DNA from: Pseudomonas_S sp047607345
GTDB lineage: Bacteria > Pseudomonadota > Gammaproteobacteria > Xanthomonadales > Xanthomonadaceae
DNA: 29,122 nt
Direction: 5' to 3'
Assembly (NCBI GenBank): GCA_047607345.1
Contig: JASGDF010000199.1
Location: forward strand, 1 to 29,122
Part shown: piece after piece, positions 6,831 to 14,284 of the stretch
Position numbering within the stretch: the stretch's first letter is position 1
Layout: the number at the start of each line of letters is the position of its first letter
The notes under the pieces: model-generated
Told to the model about the DNA's origin: nothing
The model's input: the letters and a program-made list of their open reading frames with translations, nothing else
Databases searched by the model: none
Program-made: the position numbers and the translations under genes

Positions 6831-8668
6831 GCGTACCGGCGGCGCGCGCACGGCGCCTCCGGGCCTGGCGCTGGGGGACACGGCTGCTGCACGGGCTGGA
6901 CCGCCGCTTCGCGTTCCGTACGCCTGCCAACGCGGCCGCCGCCACGATCGCGGTAGCGCTGATCGGCGGGGTGGTGGCGTTGCTGTTGGGCCAGGATGCG
7001 AACTGGGATCTGCGCAATTACCACCTTCACAACGGCTATGCGTGGTTGCACGACCGGCTTGGCCGGGATCTCGCCCCGGCACAGATGCAGAGCTACTTCA
7101 GCCCGCTTCTGGATGTGCTGCATTACGGGTTGATGGCGCAGTGGCCGGCGCCGCTGTCCGGGGTTCTGCTGGGCGTGCTGCACGCGCTGCTGTTCGCGCC
7201 GCTCGCGGCGATCGGTTGGCAGGTGCTGCGTGGGCAGCCGCAGCGCGAGCGGCTGGTGCCGCTGCTGGCACTGGCCGGTCTGTGCACCGGCGCGTTCCTG
7301 TCCGAGTTCGCCGGCAGCATGGCCGACAGCACTACCGCGCTGCCGGTACTGGCGGCGCTGGCACTGGTGCTGCGCGCGCAGTGGCGGCAGGCGACGCGGG
7401 GCGGGGCCTGGACGGGCTGGCTATTGGCCGGCCTGCTGCTCGGCCTGGCGGTCTCGCTGAAGCTCACCAATGCGATCTACGCGGTGGCGCTGGCCGCGGC
7501 CGGCCTGGCTGGCGGAGGGCGCTGGCCGCGCCGTTTCGGCCGGGTGCTGTTGCTGGCGCTGTCGGCGCTGCTGGTGTTTGCGCTGCTCGCCGGCCCCTGG
7601 TACTGGCGGGTCTGGGAGACTTTCGGCAATCCGCTGTTGCCGCAGTTCAACGGGGTGTTCCAGGCGCCGCTCGCCCAGCCGGTCTCGATCGCCGATACCC
7701 GCTGGCTGCCGCACGGATGGCTCGAGCGACTGGCCTGGCCGTTGCTGTTCAGCATCGCGCCGTGGCGGGTAAGCGAGATCGCCTTGTTCCAGTCGGTGTG
7801 GGCGGTGCTGTACCTGCTGGCCCTGGTGCTGCTGGCGCGCGTGCTGCTGCGGCGTGGCATCGTGGCTTCCGGGCATTTCGAGGGGGTGGTGCCATTGCTG
7901 GTGTTCTTCGGCGTGGGATACCTGGCCTGGCAGTGGTTGTTCAGCATCCATCGCTATCTGGTGGTGCTCGAGACGCTGGCGCCGCTGCTGATCTGGGTCG
8001 CTTGCCAGTACGCCGTCCCGGCGGCCAGGGCGCGGCTCGTCGCGGCCGGGCTGGTCGCCTGCTGCGCGCTGGTGTCGCTGGGTGGATGGAACGACTGGGG
8101 GCACGAGCCATGGGCGCGGCGTGGATTCGTCGTGCAGGCCCCGCCGATGGCGCAGCCTGGTCGTAGCGCGGTGCTGCTGGTCGGCGACGAGCCGCAGTCG
8201 TGGCGGATCCCGTTCCTACCGGCCGCCGCGACCTATCTGTCGGTGGCCTCCAACTTTCCGGAGTCCCCGGCCTATGTCGCGCGGGTCGCCGCGCTGCTGG
8301 CGCAGCATCCGCAGCGTTACGCGATGCTTCCGGCGACGGTGGATCGCAAGGTGCTGCACGTCGAGAACATGAATGCATGGGCCGTGCGGCTCGGGTTTGC
8401 CGATCAGGCCGATTGCCGGGCACTGCGCTGGCTGCTCGCGCACGGCCTGCGCGCCCGGCTGGACGATGCATCCCCTGGCGCCTGCCGGCTGGTGCCGCGC
8501 CCGGGCACGACACGCGATCTCGTTGCCGAGGACCGGGCGCTCCAGGCGGCGGCCGGGCAGAAGCTGGCGCGCTACGGGTTGGCGCTGGATGTGGCGTCGT
8601 GCCGGCGGCTGTCCTCGTGGATCGGGCAGACCGACTACCCCTACCAGTGGTGCCGGGTGAGCCGGTAG
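6827..8668 (+). CDS. Large polytopic membrane protein, possible GT-C-type transferase
   Basis: A 613-residue protein with a basic N-terminus, about ten to eleven predicted hydrophobic segments over residues about 40-430, and a soluble C-terminal part (residues about 430-613). After the first helix comes LGQDANWDLRNYHLHNGY, an acidic first loop followed by Tyr-His, reminiscent of GT-C transferases where such a loop holds the catalytic Asp. I do not recognise a named family. The gene overlaps the GT2 gene by 4 nt and completes a three-gene unit with two recognised glycosyltransferases, so a role in building or exporting a surface glycan is likely but inferred. The stop is followed directly by a palindromic repeat that may end transcription. 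Confidence 0.75.
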   Translation: MSVPAARARRLRAWRWGTRLLHGLDRRFAFRTPANAAAATIAVALIGGVVALLLGQDANWDLRNYHLHNGYAWLHDRLGRDLAPAQMQSYFSPLLDVLHYGLMAQWPAPLSGVLLGVLHALLFAPLAAIGWQVLRGQPQRERLVPLLALAGLCTGAFLSEFAGSMADSTTALPVLAALALVLRAQWRQATRGGAWTGWLLAGLLLGLAVSLKLTNAIYAVALAAAGLAGGGRWPRRFGRVLLLALSALLVFALLAGPWYWRVWETFGNPLLPQFNGVFQAPLAQPVSIADTRWLPHGWLERLAWPLLFSIAPWRVSEIALFQSVWAVLYLLALVLLARVLLRRGIVASGHFEGVVPLLVFFGVGYLAWQWLFSIHRYLVVLETLAPLLIWVACQYAVPAARARLVAAGLVACCALVSLGGWNDWGHEPWARRGFVVQAPPMAQPGRSAVLLVGDEPQSWRIPFLPAAATYLSVASNFPESPAYVARVAALLAQHPQRYAMLPATVDRKVLHVENMNAWAVRLGFADQADCRALRWLLAHGLRARLDDASPGACRLVPRPGTTRDLVAEDRALQAAAGQKLARYGLALDVASCRRLSSWIGQTDYPYQWCRVSR

Positions 8669-8676
8669 CGCTCGAC

Positions 8677-8712
8677 CTGCCGTAGAGCGGAGCTTGCTCC
8701 GCTCTACGGCAG
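8677..8712. repeat. 17-bp perfect inverted repeat between convergent genes
   Basis: CTGCCGTAGAGCGGAGC (8677-8693) and its exact complement at 8696-8712 are separated by TT. This tagagcggagcttgctccgctcta type of palindrome is a familiar dispersed repeat of xanthomonads. It lies between the stop of the membrane protein gene and the end of maf, and includes the last three codons of maf. It could act as a bidirectional transcription end signal, though no U-run follows. Confidence 0.85.
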
Positions 8713-9273
8713 CAGGTAGCCGGCCTCGCGCAGCAGGCCGGCCAGCGCGATCAGCGGCAGGCCGACCAGCGCAGTGGGATCGTCCGCGCGGATCGCCTCG
8801 AACAGGCTGATGCCCAGGCCCTCGCACTTGAAGCTGCCGGCGCAGTCCAGCGGTGATTCGGCCTGCACGTAGCGGCTGATCTCGTCGCTGCTCAACGATC
8901 GGAAGCGGACCTCGGTGACGTCCAGCATCGACCGTTCCCAGCCGGGCGCCATCAGGTGGAGCGCGGTCAAGAAGCGTACGCTGCGCCCCGACATCGCGGC
9001 CAGCTGGGCACATGCGTTCGCCGCATTGCCCGGCTTGCCGAGCGGTACGCCGTCGAGGCCCGCGACCTGGTCGGAACCGATCACGCAGGCATCGTCGCGG
9101 TGCGCGGCGATGGCGCGGGCCTTGGCCGCCGCCAGACGCGTGGCCAGTGCGTCGGGTGCCTCGCCCGGCCGCGCCGTCTCATCGACCTCCGGTCGGGCGG
9201 TCTCGAACGGCAGCCTCAACCGTTCCAGCAATTGCCGGCGATAGGGCGAGGTGGAGGCGAGAACCAGTTGCAT
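8704..9273 (-). CDS. yceF: Maf/YceF-type nucleotide pyrophosphatase
   Basis: A 189-residue Maf protein. It starts MQLVLASTSPYRRQLLERL, has the VDETARPGEAPDALATRLA segment and the catalytic-site motif VIGSDQVAGLDG, followed by LGKPGNAANACAQL. Maf proteins hydrolyse non-canonical nucleoside triphosphates; the YceF subgroup prefers 7-methyl-GTP. Assignment to YceF rather than YhdE rests on the GSDQVA motif and on location: in E. coli yceF is also divergent from yceD-rpmF. The last codons lie inside a palindromic repeat, so the C-terminal LLP is encoded by the repeat. About 113 bp separate its start from yceD. Confidence 0.9.
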   Translation of the reverse strand: MQLVLASTSPYRRQLLERLRLPFETARPEVDETARPGEAPDALATRLAAAKARAIAAHRDDACVIGSDQVAGLDGVPLGKPGNAANACAQLAAMSGRSVRFLTALHLMAPGWERSMLDVTEVRFRSLSSDEISRYVQAESPLDCAGSFKCEGLGISLFEAIRADDPTALVGLPLIALAGLLREAGYLLP

Positions 9274-9347
9274 GGACTACCCTGAATGGAAAGTGCGCCA
9301 GTGTCGTGCCCCGGACCCGGGATGGGCAACTCCCCAGGCGCAATCAA

Positions 9348-9376
9348 TTGACAGCGGCTGCGCAGGTCCTTAACAT
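9348..9376 (+). promoter_or_regulatory. Sigma70-type promoter of the yceD-rpmF-fab unit
   Basis: TTGACA at 9348-9353, a 17-bp spacer, and TAACAT at 9371-9376. The predicted transcription start (about 9383) is only about 4 nt before the yceD ATG at 9387, which has no Shine-Dalgarno sequence, so the message would be essentially leaderless. Confidence 0.75.
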
Positions 9377-9386
9377 TCTGCGGCTT

Positions 9387-9899
9387 ATGTCCGCAAACGT
9401 GCCCGAACTGCTGGATGCCTGGCGGATGGTCGCAGCGCGCAGGCGCTTCGACGGCCGCATTCCGCTTGCGCAGATGCAGCGGTTGCGCGGCAGCCTGGTG
9501 GATGCCGAAGGCGAGTGCGTCTACGCGCTGGAATTCGGTCGCGACGACCTGCTGGGCGTGGCCTATGTCGAACTGAGCGTCGATACCGAGCTGCCGCTGC
9601 AATGCCAGCGCAGCCTGCAGCGTTTTCTGCTGCCGGTAAAGGCTGTGCAGCGGCTGGGGTTGATTCGCGACGAGGCCGAGGAGGCCGCGTTGCCGCCGGA
9701 TTACGAGCCGCTGCTGGTGCCCGACGACGGCATGCTGCGGACGGCCGATCTGGTCGAGGACGAGCTGGTCCTGGCGGTGCCGGTCGTGCCGGTGGCGCCG
9801 GGCAGCGAAGCGGTCGAGGCCGAATGGGTCCCGACCGAGGAAGATCTGGGCAAGGCCAGTCCGTTCGCGGCGCTGGCGGCGCTGAAGAAAAAGCAGTAA
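9387..9899 (+). CDS. yceD: YceD family (DUF177) protein, large ribosomal subunit accumulation factor type
   Basis: A 170-residue acidic protein with the DUF177 pattern: ARRRFDGRIPLAQMQRLRGSL at residues about 15-37, CVYALEFGRDDLLGVAYVEL, then the Cys-containing LPLQCQRSLQRFLLPV and a very acidic C-terminal half ending in SPFAALAALKKKQ, the usual YceD tail. The family is linked genetically to 23S rRNA accumulation and always sits upstream of rpmF, as here (160 nt apart). ATG 9387 is chosen because it gives the family's normal length and lies just after a good promoter; longer in-frame extension would run into maf. The lack of a ribosome-binding site suggests leaderless translation. Confidence 0.88.
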   Translation: MSANVPELLDAWRMVAARRRFDGRIPLAQMQRLRGSLVDAEGECVYALEFGRDDLLGVAYVELSVDTELPLQCQRSLQRFLLPVKAVQRLGLIRDEAEEAALPPDYEPLLVPDDGMLRTADLVEDELVLAVPVVPVAPGSEAVEAEWVPTEEDLGKASPFAALAALKKKQ

Positions 9900-9945
9900 C
9901 GCCGCGGCAACGCAGCGCGGAAGTGAGGGCGCCGGTGCATGACTG

Positions 9946-10026
9946 TGCGGTGTTCTTGCGAGGGGTGTGGAAGAAAGATTTAAGTCTCCGCGCATGGATG
10001 CGCGGCGCTCTTGCGAGGGACTCGCA
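9946..10026 (+). repeat. Leader region of rpmF with small palindromes and dispersed-repeat copies
   Basis: The yceD-rpmF gap (9900-10059) contains three items. TGCGGTGTTCTTGCGAGGGG (9946-9965) matches 19 of 20 bases at 17493-17512. CCGCGCAT-gg-ATGCGCGG (9988-10005) is a perfect 8-bp hairpin. TGCGAgggacTCGCA (10012-10026) is a 5+5 palindrome that recurs upstream of fabF. No gene is seen. A function in rpmF expression is possible but unproven. Confidence 0.6.
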
Positions 10027-10059
10027 CAAAAGCAATCGAACCTAGTTTGGAGCAATCCC

Positions 10060-10254
10060 ATGGCTGTGCAGAAATCCCGTGTTACCCCGTCCCGCCGCGG
10101 ACAGCGCCGCTCGCATGACGCCCTGAGCGCCAAGCAGCTGTCGACCGACCCGACCACCGGCGAGATCCACCTGCGCCACCACGTCACTGCCGACGGCTAC
10201 TACCGCGGCAAGAAGGTCATTCAGACCAAGACCTCGGTCGTCGAAGAAGACTGA
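10060..10254 (+). CDS. rpmF: 50S ribosomal protein L32
   Basis: A 64-residue basic protein with the L32 hallmark N-terminus MAVQKSRVTPSRRGQRRSHD, then LSTDPTTGEIHLRHHVT and DGYYRGKKVI. L32 is a small component of the large ribosomal subunit. The family often has four zinc-binding cysteines, but this member has none, as is usual for the zinc-independent proteobacterial form. ATG 10060 is chosen over in-frame upstream starts because it gives the conserved N-terminus and is preceded by ggag (10049-10052). It sits between yceD and fabH as in E. coli, except that plsX is absent. Confidence 0.96.
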   Translation: MAVQKSRVTPSRRGQRRSHDALSAKQLSTDPTTGEIHLRHHVTADGYYRGKKVIQTKTSVVEED

Positions 10255-10261
10255 GCCGTGG

Positions 10262-10320
10262 CGCCTGTCGCGTCTGCGACGGGCGGTGCTTGATTCACCG
10301 GAGCCGCGCCTTGCGCGGTT
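10262..10320 (+). other. Two consecutive stem-loops between rpmF and fabH
   Basis: CGCCTGTCGC (10262-10271) pairs with GCGACGGGCG (10276-10285) around a GTCT loop. A second stem pairs CCGCGC (10304-10309) with GCGCGG (10313-10318). No U-run follows either, so these are more likely RNA-processing or stability elements than full terminators. They would separate abundant rpmF RNA from fabH RNA. Confidence 0.5.
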
Positions 10321-10338
10321 CCTGCAACAGGAAATGGT

Positions 10339-11304
10339 ATGAGCAAGCGGGTCTACTCCAGGATCGCGGGCACGGGCAGCTATTTGCCTGAGAAATTGGT
10401 GACCAACGACGACTTGGCCAAGATCGTCGACACCAGCGACGAGTGGATCCGCAGCCGTACCGGCATCCGCGAGCGGCACATCGCCGCCGACGACCAGACC
10501 ACCAGCGATCTCGCCTACGAGGCCGCCGCGCGGGCGCTGGAAGCGGCCGGTGTGCAAGCGTCCGAGCTCGATCTGATCGTGGTCGGCACGACCACGCCGG
10601 ATCTGGTGTTCCCGTCCACGGCCTGCCTGCTGCAGGCGCGGCTGGGCGCGACCGGCTGCGGCGCGCTTGACGTCAACGCGGCCTGCTCCGGCTTCGTCTA
10701 TGCGCTGAGCGTGGCCGACAAGTTCATCCGCTCCGGCGATTGCCGGACGGTGCTGGTGGTCGGTGCCGAGACTCTGACCCGGATCGTCGACTGGAGCGAT
10801 CGCACCACCTGCGTGCTGTTCGGCGATGGTGCCGGCGCGGTGGTGCTGAAGGCCGACCAGGAAACCGGCATCCTCAGTACCCATCTGCATGCCGACGGTA
10901 GCAAGAAGGAGCTGCTGTGGGACCCGGCCGGCGTGTCGATCGGTTTCGATCAGGGTGGCAAGATCCAGATGAAGGGCAGCGACGTGTTCAAGTACGCGGT
11001 CAAGGCGCTGGACTCGGTCGTGGACGAGACCCTGGCGGCCAACGGCCTGGACAAGCACGACCTGGACTGGTTGATCCCGCATCAGGCCAATCTGCGCATC
11101 ATCGAAGCCACCGCCAAGCGCCTGGACATGTCGATGGAGCAGGTCGTGGTGACCGTGGACAAGCACGGCAATACATCGTCGGCCTCGGTGCCGCTGGCGC
11201 TGGATACGGCGATCCGCTCCGGCCGCGTGCAGCGTGGCCAGTTGCTGCTGCTGGAAGCGTTCGGTGGCGGCTTCACCTGGGGTTCGGCGCTGTTGCGCTA
11301 TTGA
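10339..11304 (+). CDS. fabH: Beta-ketoacyl-ACP synthase III
   Basis: A 321-residue thiolase-fold enzyme that condenses an acyl-CoA primer with malonyl-ACP to start fatty acid synthesis. The catalytic residues are visible: Cys116 in AACSGFVYAL, His248 in LIPHQANLRI and Asn278 in KHGNTSSAS, matching E. coli Cys112/His244/Asn274 shifted by four. DEWIRSRTGIRERH and the C-terminal EAFGGGFTWGSALLRY are standard. ATG 10339 has caggaaa upstream. In xanthomonads the primer preference of FabH shapes branched-chain fatty acids and DSF-type signals, but specificity cannot be read from the sequence. plsX, normally immediately before fabH, is missing. Confidence 0.97.
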   Translation: MSKRVYSRIAGTGSYLPEKLVTNDDLAKIVDTSDEWIRSRTGIRERHIAADDQTTSDLAYEAAARALEAAGVQASELDLIVVGTTTPDLVFPSTACLLQARLGATGCGALDVNAACSGFVYALSVADKFIRSGDCRTVLVVGAETLTRIVDWSDRTTCVLFGDGAGAVVLKADQETGILSTHLHADGSKKELLWDPAGVSIGFDQGGKIQMKGSDVFKYAVKALDSVVDETLAANGLDKHDLDWLIPHQANLRIIEATAKRLDMSMEQVVVTVDKHGNTSSASVPLALDTAIRSGRVQRGQLLLLEAFGGGFTWGSALLRY

Positions 11305-11381
11305 TGCCGACGGGCGCATTCGGCGCCCGCTGCCGTCCGGGGCCTTGAGTGCCACCTGACGGCCCTGCAGGAGAGATCTTC

Positions 11382-12164
11382 ATGGCCGAACCCATCGTAA
11401 TCGACGGGCATCGCGCCTGGCTCAAGCAATACGGCGAAGGCGGCCGCGCAGTGGCGCTGGGCGCGCTGACGTTCGTCTCGCGCCGCATGGGCCTGGATGC
11501 ATTGCGGCCGCCCCCGCACCGCGGCGGCGATGCCGCGCGCGCGATCGAGGCGCGCCGGCTGGCCGAGCTGCGTTCCCAGGACGTCAACGTGCCGCAGGTG
11601 ATCGGCCACGGCCATGCCGCGCTGGTGCTCAGCGACAACGGCCGTTCGCTGGCGAGCTGCCTGCGCGAGGCCGACGACGCCGGCCGCGACGTGCTGGTGG
11701 CTCGGGCACTGGCGGCGATTGCCGAGGCTCATCGTCACGGCGCTTATTTCGGCCAGCCGCTGCCGCGCAACATGACCTATGACGGCCACGCGATCGGCTT
11801 CATCGACTTCGAGGAGGACCCGCTCGAGGTGATGGACCTAGAGCAGGCGCAGGCGCGCGATTGGCTGATGTTCGGCTATGGCGTGGCCGGGTATTACGGT
11901 GAGCGGCTCGGCGTGCTGCAGGGCTTGCTGGTGCGGGCGCTGGGCGAGGAGCGTGCGCCGGTGCTGGCGCATGCACACGCGGTGACCGGCCGGCTGCGGC
12001 GGCTGGCGCGGTTCGGACTGAGGTTGGGACGCTCGGGGCGCGCGCTGGCGCATTCGATTCTGGTCATCCATGCGGCGACCACGTTCGGGATGCTGCTGGT
12101 GGCGACGATCTGCGTGGACTGGTTCGTGGACGGGCAACTGGACATCCTGAGGCCGTTCGCCTGA
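11382..12164 (+). CDS. Kinase-like (BUD32/LPS-kinase-type fold) protein with C-terminal membrane helix
   Basis: A 260-residue protein resembling small bacterial protein or sugar kinases. A possible nucleotide-binding Lys15 (RAWLKQYG) lies near the N-terminus. The catalytic-loop region reads HRHGAYFGQPLPRN (residues 117-130) and the metal-site region FIDFEEDP with Asp142. The usual catalytic Asp after HG (HGD in many relatives) is Ala121 here, while Asn130 and Asp142 are kept, so it may be an atypical or inactive kinase. Residues about 224-247 are one hydrophobic helix, placing the kinase-like part on the cytoplasmic side. ATG 11382 has a clear aggagag upstream. It sits between fabH and fabD in the same direction, which suggests a tie to lipid or envelope synthesis, but no substrate is known. 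Confidence 0.7.
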   Translation: MAEPIVIDGHRAWLKQYGEGGRAVALGALTFVSRRMGLDALRPPPHRGGDAARAIEARRLAELRSQDVNVPQVIGHGHAALVLSDNGRSLASCLREADDAGRDVLVARALAAIAEAHRHGAYFGQPLPRNMTYDGHAIGFIDFEEDPLEVMDLEQAQARDWLMFGYGVAGYYGERLGVLQGLLVRALGEERAPVLAHAHAVTGRLRRLARFGLRLGRSGRALAHSILVIHAATTFGMLLVATICVDWFVDGQLDILRPFA

Positions 12165-12166
12165 GG

Positions 12167-12227
12167 GCGGATTCGAGGTTGGCGAGGTGAAGGAAGTCGC
12201 CGAGGGGCTGCTTTTGCGAATCCCCGC
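12167..12227 (+). repeat. Intergenic element with GATTCG...CGAATC ends
   Basis: GCGGATTCG (12167-12175) is mirrored by CGAATCCCCGC (12217-12227), with cttttg just inside the right arm. It is a third, diverged member of the family seen upstream of recR and of the HIT gene. The rest of the gap to fabD (to 12313) shows no confident promoter. Confidence 0.6.
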
Positions 12228-12313
12228 CGCGCATCCCGCATACGCGCCAGTACAGACGAACTGCGCCATTCGCCCGTATCATCCCCGCTCGTTTTTCGCA
12301 GGCTGACCTTCGC

Positions 12314-13276
12314 GTGACCGATTCCTCTCTCGCTTTCGTGTTTCCAGGCCAGGGCTCGCAGTCGCTGGGCATGCTGGCCGAGTTGTCGGAGCTGCACCCG
12401 GGCGTGCGCGACACCTTCGACGAGGCTTCCGAAGGTGCCGGCGCCGATCTGTGGGCGCTCTCGCAGGGCGGGCCGGAGGAGATGCTCAACCGTACCGAGT
12501 ACACCCAGCCGGCGCTGCTGGCCGCGGGCGTGGCGGTGTGGCGGCTGTGGCAGGCACAGGCAGACATCCGGCCGGCGCTGCTGGCCGGCCACAGCCTGGG
12601 CGAGTACACCGCGCTGGTCGCCGCCGGCGCGCTGACGCTGCGCGACGGCGCGCACCTGGTGCGCGTGCGCGGACAGCTGATGCAGGACGCGGCGCCGGCC
12701 GGTGTCGGCGCGATGGCCGCGGTGCTGGGTGCTGAGGATGCGCTGGTGCGCGAGGTCTGCGAGCAGGCCGCCGGCAGCCAGGTGCTGGTCCCGGCCAATT
12801 TCAATTCCCCGGGCCAGATCGTGATCGGCGGCGATGCGGCCGCGGTCGATCGCGCCCTGGCGTTGCTGGCCGAGAAGGGGGTGCGCAAGGCGGTCAAGCT
12901 GGCGGTCAGCGTGCCCTCGCACACTCCGCTGATGCGCGAGGCGGCCAACCGCCTGGCCGAGACCATGGCCGGGCTGGACTGGCGCGCACCGCAGTTGCCG
13001 GTCGTGCAGAACGTCGATGCCCGGGTGCACGACGGCATCGAAGCAATCCGCCAGGCGCTGGTCGAGCAGCTGTACCTGCCGGTGCAGTGGACCGGTTGCG
13101 TGCAGGCGCTGGCCGCGCAGGGCGTGACCCGCATCGCCGAGTGCGGGCCGGGCAAGGTCTTGACCGGGCTGGCCAAGCGCATCGACAAGACGCTCGACGC
13201 GCGCGCGCTGGGAACCCCGGCCGACTTCGCGGCTGCGCGCGAGGCGTGGTCCGAGCCAAGCTCCATCCTGGGCTGA
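12314..13276 (+). CDS. fabD: Malonyl-CoA:ACP transacylase
   Basis: A 320-residue enzyme that moves malonyl groups from CoA to acyl carrier protein. It begins with SLAFVFPGQGSQSLGML. The nucleophile is Ser94 in AGHSLGEYTAL and the partner His203 lies in VPSHTPLM, corresponding to E. coli Ser92 and His201. The C-terminal AECGPGKVLTGLAKRI is also typical. The start is GTG 12314, chosen because the conserved FPGQGSQ block follows at the usual distance; only a weak caggct precedes it. fabG follows 64 nt downstream. Confidence 0.96.
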   Translation: MTDSSLAFVFPGQGSQSLGMLAELSELHPGVRDTFDEASEGAGADLWALSQGGPEEMLNRTEYTQPALLAAGVAVWRLWQAQADIRPALLAGHSLGEYTALVAAGALTLRDGAHLVRVRGQLMQDAAPAGVGAMAAVLGAEDALVREVCEQAAGSQVLVPANFNSPGQIVIGGDAAAVDRALALLAEKGVRKAVKLAVSVPSHTPLMREAANRLAETMAGLDWRAPQLPVVQNVDARVHDGIEAIRQALVEQLYLPVQWTGCVQALAAQGVTRIAECGPGKVLTGLAKRIDKTLDARALGTPADFAAAREAWSEPSSILG

Positions 13277-13340
13277 TGCGTCGGCTACCGCATCGGCAGA
13301 AGGCGTCCGCGTCTTTTCGACATCCATCGAGGAATCGCAC

Positions 13341-14084
13341 ATGAGCAAGTCCCTGCAGGGAGAGATCGCGCTGGTCACCGGCGCCAGTCGCGGCATCGGC
13401 GCGGCGATTGCCGACCAATTGGCCGCCGAGGGCGCCACCGTCATCGGCACCGCGACCTCCGCGTCCGGCGCCGCGGCGATCGGCGAACGGCTGGCCGCGC
13501 TCGGCGGCCACGGCCGCGAACTGAACGTGACCGATCCGGCCGCGATCGACGCGCTGGTCGAGGAGATCGGAAAGGCGTTCGGCCCGGTCTCGATTCTGGT
13601 CAACAACGCCGGCATCACCCGCGACAACCTGCTGATGCGGATGAAGGACGAGGACTGGCAGTCGATCCTGGACACCAACCTCACCAGTGTCTACCGCACC
13701 TCCAAGGCAGTGCTGCGCGGCATGATGAAGGCGCGCAAGGGTCGTATCATCAACATCGCCTCGGTGGTCGGCGTCACCGGCAATCCGGGCCAGACCAACT
13801 ACGCCGCAGCCAAGGCCGGGATCATCGCGTTCTCCAAGTCGCTGGCCAAGGAGATCGGCTCGCGCGGTGTCACCGTCAACGTGGTCGCGCCGGGCTTCAT
13901 CGACACCGACATGACCAAGGCGTTGCCCGAGGAGGCGCGTGCCGCGCTGCTCGGCCAGATCGCCCTGGGCCACCTCGGCGAGCCTGCCGACATCGCCGGC
14001 GCGGTGGCGTTTCTGGCCGGACCGTCGGCCAGGTACATCACCGGCGAAACCCTGCACGTCAACGGCGGTATGTACATGCCGTGA
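13341..14084 (+). CDS. fabG: 3-oxoacyl-ACP reductase
   Basis: A 247-residue short-chain dehydrogenase that reduces beta-ketoacyl-ACP with NADPH. The nucleotide-binding motif is TGASRGIG (residues about 14-21) and NNAG lies at the fold's structural position. The catalytic residues are Ser141, Tyr154 and Lys158 (NYAAAKAG). The C-terminal ITGETLHVNGGMYM is the standard FabG ending. ATG 13341 is preceded by cgaggaatc, a good ribosome-binding site. It lies between fabD and acpP in the conserved order. Confidence 0.97.
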   Translation: MSKSLQGEIALVTGASRGIGAAIADQLAAEGATVIGTATSASGAAAIGERLAALGGHGRELNVTDPAAIDALVEEIGKAFGPVSILVNNAGITRDNLLMRMKDEDWQSILDTNLTSVYRTSKAVLRGMMKARKGRIINIASVVGVTGNPGQTNYAAAKAGIIAFSKSLAKEIGSRGVTVNVVAPGFIDTDMTKALPEEARAALLGQIALGHLGEPADIAGAVAFLAGPSARYITGETLHVNGGMYMP

Positions 14085-14140
14085 CCCGCAGTCGCCGGGA
14101 TGGCGCTGCAAGTGATTGATCCGATGGGCGTTTGTGGGCA

Positions 14141-14169
14141 TTCATCGTCCCGTCGGTTTCCACTACACT
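14141..14169 (+). promoter_or_regulatory. Possible acpP promoter
   Basis: The 200-nt gap between fabG and acpP is long for this cluster and unusually AT-richer. TACACT at 14164-14169 resembles a -10 box; TTCATC at 14141-14146, 17 bp upstream, is a weak -35. A dedicated acpP promoter fits the very high demand for acyl carrier protein, but the boxes are only partly matching. Confidence 0.35.
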
Positions 14170-14284
14170 ATTCAGCGCGGCCATCGCAGCCCGATGGCGT
14201 TTTGTGAGTCCCCACAGGAGCACCGCACCCCGATGCGGGATCCTTCATCTTGATCCACCACTACTCCATCTGGAGCGATACCCA

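Noticed and set aside
12214..12244. TTGCGA/CATACG as a fabD promoter
   Set aside because: The -10 match is poor and the -35 lies within a repeat element arm.
11894..13684. Long minus-strand open frame opposite fabD
   Set aside because: fabD motifs are unambiguous on the plus strand; the antisense product has no recognisable domain.
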